NCBI GenBank assembly: GCA_030630075.1
Contig: DAOVNS010000051.1
Coordinates: 1-7,930 of the forward strand
Source of the DNA: a bacterium
GTDB taxonomy: Bacteria; Dependentiae; Babeliae; Babeliales; UASB340
DNA length: 7,930 bases
Reading direction: 5' to 3'
The notes below the pieces were generated by a model. The model did no database searches, was not told the DNA's origin, and saw only the letters and a program-made list of their open reading frames with translations. A program made the position numbers and the translations under genes. Below are positions 6,580 through 7,930 of this stretch, one piece after another (position 1 is the stretch's first letter; the number at the start of each line of letters is the position of its first letter).

Positions 6580-6587
6580 GCTATAAA
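6579..6587 (+). promoter_or_regulatory. Possible extended -10 for the hydrolase gene
   Basis: TG (6579-6580), one base, then TATAAA (6582-6587) form an extended -10; no good -35 is seen. The start point would fall near 6594, inside the ribosome binding site AAGGA (6591-6595), which is awkward, so the true promoter may be further upstream. Confidence 0.3.
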
Positions 6588-6590
6588 AGT

Positions 6591-6595
6591 AAGGA
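6591..6595 (+). promoter_or_regulatory. Ribosome binding site of the hydrolase gene
   Basis: AAGGA lies seven bases before the ATG at 6603, a good spacing that fixes this start. Confidence 0.7.
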
Positions 6596-6602
6596 TAAAT
6601 AA

Positions 6603-7790
6603 ATGATTAAAAAAATAATATTAGCCTTATTAATTCTCGTTCAATCAAGCTGTAATCTAACAACAATTAACTGCTGTAAACCAACAACAGAAGAACCAAA
6701 TGATCTCAGAACAAACTTTAAACCCGATTATTTAATCACAAAACAAATACCAGAAGATCTTGAAGTACTAAAAAACATGCGTGGTTTATTCTTTGAGCCC
6801 GATCCTGTACTAAATGCTCAAAACGGACAAATAACCTGCAAATCAGAAAGAGATGTTTATAACAAAGCAATAGATAATTATGGAGCTCAAGAAGTTGTCT
6901 TAAGAACTAAAGATGATTTTAGGTTATCTGCTTTATATTTTAAAAATCCAAATGCACTTTACAACATAATTTACGTTACTGGATATTTTGCGGACGAAAC
7001 ACCAACAGGCAAATGGGCAGCTCCTTTCTGGCCACTTCATAATGCCGAAATTGAAAATTCAGAAATTATACCAGTAAATATGCTAGTTTTTGATTGGAGA
7101 GGTTTTGGATTTAGCGAAGGTCGTCATGATTTTTTTAACAAAGATTTTGGAAGTAATGCGTATCCCGACATTCAAGCCGCTGTTGATTTTATTAGAAAAG
7201 ATAACAATAAACCCGTAGTTTTAGTTGGTTTCTGTGCAGGTGCTGCAATGATTATGCAAACAACCGTTCAAGCACAAAAAAATGGTGCCAATGTCGCCGA
7301 CGCCCTTGTTTTAAACAGTGTGTTTACAACATTCGAAGAACAACTTAAAAAGGCTAGCATTGCTGCAAACAGGCTATCACATAAATTTATACTCGGGTCT
7401 GGAATAGTAAATTTGTTAGACAAAACACTAAATGGAAGCTTGTTTGATCTTAAACCAATCGAAATGATAGAAGAAATAAATGTACCATGTCTTTTTGAGC
7501 ACTACGAAAACGACCCTTTTGCTATCCTAGACGGAGCAATAGAAGTTTACAACTGTGCAAAAGCTATCAATCCATCTACAAAATTTCTGCTTTCAAAACA
7601 AGGCAGACATGTTCGAATTCATTCAAAAGTACCATGTCAGTATAGAAATTTCTTTAATAAATTCTTAATTGATAGCGGAATTCTTGAAGAGAATTATAAT
7701 CAAAAATCATATTTTGATATAAATAAACCATCGCCATCTTTAATCAAAAATACCGACCTAGATATCGATTTAGACACTAACGCAAAATAA
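6603..7790 (+). CDS. Alpha/beta-hydrolase with cysteine nucleophile, putative lipoprotein
   Basis: The 395-residue product begins with a signal-like MIKK, a hydrophobic run (5-13) and Cys17 in the context VQSSC. This resembles a lipobox, but Gln at -3 is atypical, so lipidation is possible and not certain. The alpha/beta-hydrolase core starts near residue 95. DWRGFGFSEG (164-173) matches the usual D-x-R-G-x-G-x-S-x-G strand-turn. The nucleophile elbow is GFCAG (209-213), with Cys211 where serine normally stands. Asp304 (in YENDPF) and His336 (in GRHVR) complete a plausible Cys-Asp-His triad like that of dienelactone hydrolases, though the overall sequence does not look like that family. The substrate is unknown. 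The tail after about 370 is low-complexity and acidic. It reads divergently from the acyltransferase, and no hairpin terminator follows it. Confidence 0.85.
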   Translation: MIKKIILALLILVQSSCNLTTINCCKPTTEEPNDLRTNFKPDYLITKQIPEDLEVLKNMRGLFFEPDPVLNAQNGQITCKSERDVYNKAIDNYGAQEVVLRTKDDFRLSALYFKNPNALYNIIYVTGYFADETPTGKWAAPFWPLHNAEIENSEIIPVNMLVFDWRGFGFSEGRHDFFNKDFGSNAYPDIQAAVDFIRKDNNKPVVLVGFCAGAAMIMQTTVQAQKNGANVADALVLNSVFTTFEEQLKKASIAANRLSHKFILGSGIVNLLDKTLNGSLFDLKPIEMIEEINVPCLFEHYENDPFAILDGAIEVYNCAKAINPSTKFLLSKQGRHVRIHSKVPCQYRNFFNKFLIDSGILEENYNQKSYFDINKPSPSLIKNTDLDIDLDTNAK

Positions 7791-7808
7791 CCAACTTTCA
7801 ATAACTAA

Positions 7809-7848
7809 TTTTTTTTTAATTTTGTCTGATTTTTTTTTTTTAATTTTG
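7809..7848. repeat. Two T-tract direct repeats after the hydrolase gene
   Basis: T9 followed by AATTTTG occurs at 7809-7824 and again at 7833-7848, a 24-base period; the second T run has 12 bases. No GC-rich hairpin precedes either run, so they are not standard terminators. The second unit lies just before the promoter at 7860 and could act as an AT-rich UP element or bent DNA. Confidence 0.6.
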
Positions 7849-7859
7849 CCTTCATATAT

Positions 7860-7890
7860 TTGACAAACAGGGTACCACTTTGTCTATAAT
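7860..7890 (+). promoter_or_regulatory. Near-consensus promoter reading out of the right edge
   Basis: TTGACA (7860-7865) and TATAAT (7885-7890) both match the sigma-70 consensus perfectly, although the 19-base spacer is two longer than ideal. The predicted start is near 7897. An ATG at 7911 opens a frame that is still open at the window end, but only about six codons are visible and its leader would be very short, so the gene or RNA it serves lies mostly outside. Confidence 0.6.
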
Positions 7891-7930
7891 TAGATTAGGT
7901 AAAGTAGTGTATGTTGGGAATAAAAAAAGG

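Noticed and set aside
7910..7930. Sequence TTGGGAATAAA shared with the hairpin arm near 2827
   Set aside because: An 11-base match in AT-rich DNA of this length is expected by chance, and its surroundings do not match.

Overview
The window is AT-rich, uses the standard genetic code (TGA serves as a stop), and carries six protein-coding genes with no RNA gene or insertion sequence that I can recognise. The mix is a MscS-type channel, a putative lipoprotein and a phospholipid-acyltransferase-like protein (all suggesting a Gram-negative-type envelope), PriA, a small glycine-rich RRM protein and a secreted or anchored ankyrin-repeat protein. Together with the low GC this points to a host-associated bacterium. 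My best guess is a member of Dependentiae (TM6), but that placement is inference; Rickettsiales-like or Legionella-like lineages are not excluded.

Layout. Positions 1-2148 (+) hold the 3' part of a large multi-pass MscS-family channel gene whose start lies outside the window. It converges on an RRM RNA-binding protein gene (2228-2605, -), and a strong hairpin with flanking A and T runs (2175-2210) sits between them as a probable two-way terminator. A 427-base non-coding stretch (2606-3032 boundary) follows. Next comes a minus-strand block, in order of transcription: DUF374-type acyltransferase (6432-5827), priA (5823-3844, only three bases after the acyltransferase stop), then an ankyrin-repeat gene (3748-3032) that seems to have its own promoter and an operator-like dyad. 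A divergent intergenic region (6436-6602) separates this block from a plus-strand alpha/beta-hydrolase gene (6603-7790) whose nucleophile is cysteine instead of serine. The right edge holds repeated T-tracts and a near-consensus promoter (7860-7890) reading out of the window.

How the genes relate. The acyltransferase and priA are likely co-transcribed and translationally coupled, although one acts in envelope lipid metabolism and the other in replication restart; I read this as an economical gene arrangement, not a shared pathway. The channel, the hydrolase and the ankyrin protein are envelope or exported products. No defence system, CRISPR array or prophage is visible.

The most interesting signals are: a duplicated Gly-x-Trp-x-Asn-Pro motif in the ankyrin protein; the Cys-type alpha/beta-hydrolase; a perfect 12-bp inverted repeat whose arms each lie two bases before a -10-like hexamer in the divergent promoter region; and a dyad on the start of the ankyrin transcript. 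I see no convincing evidence of a wholly new multi-gene system.
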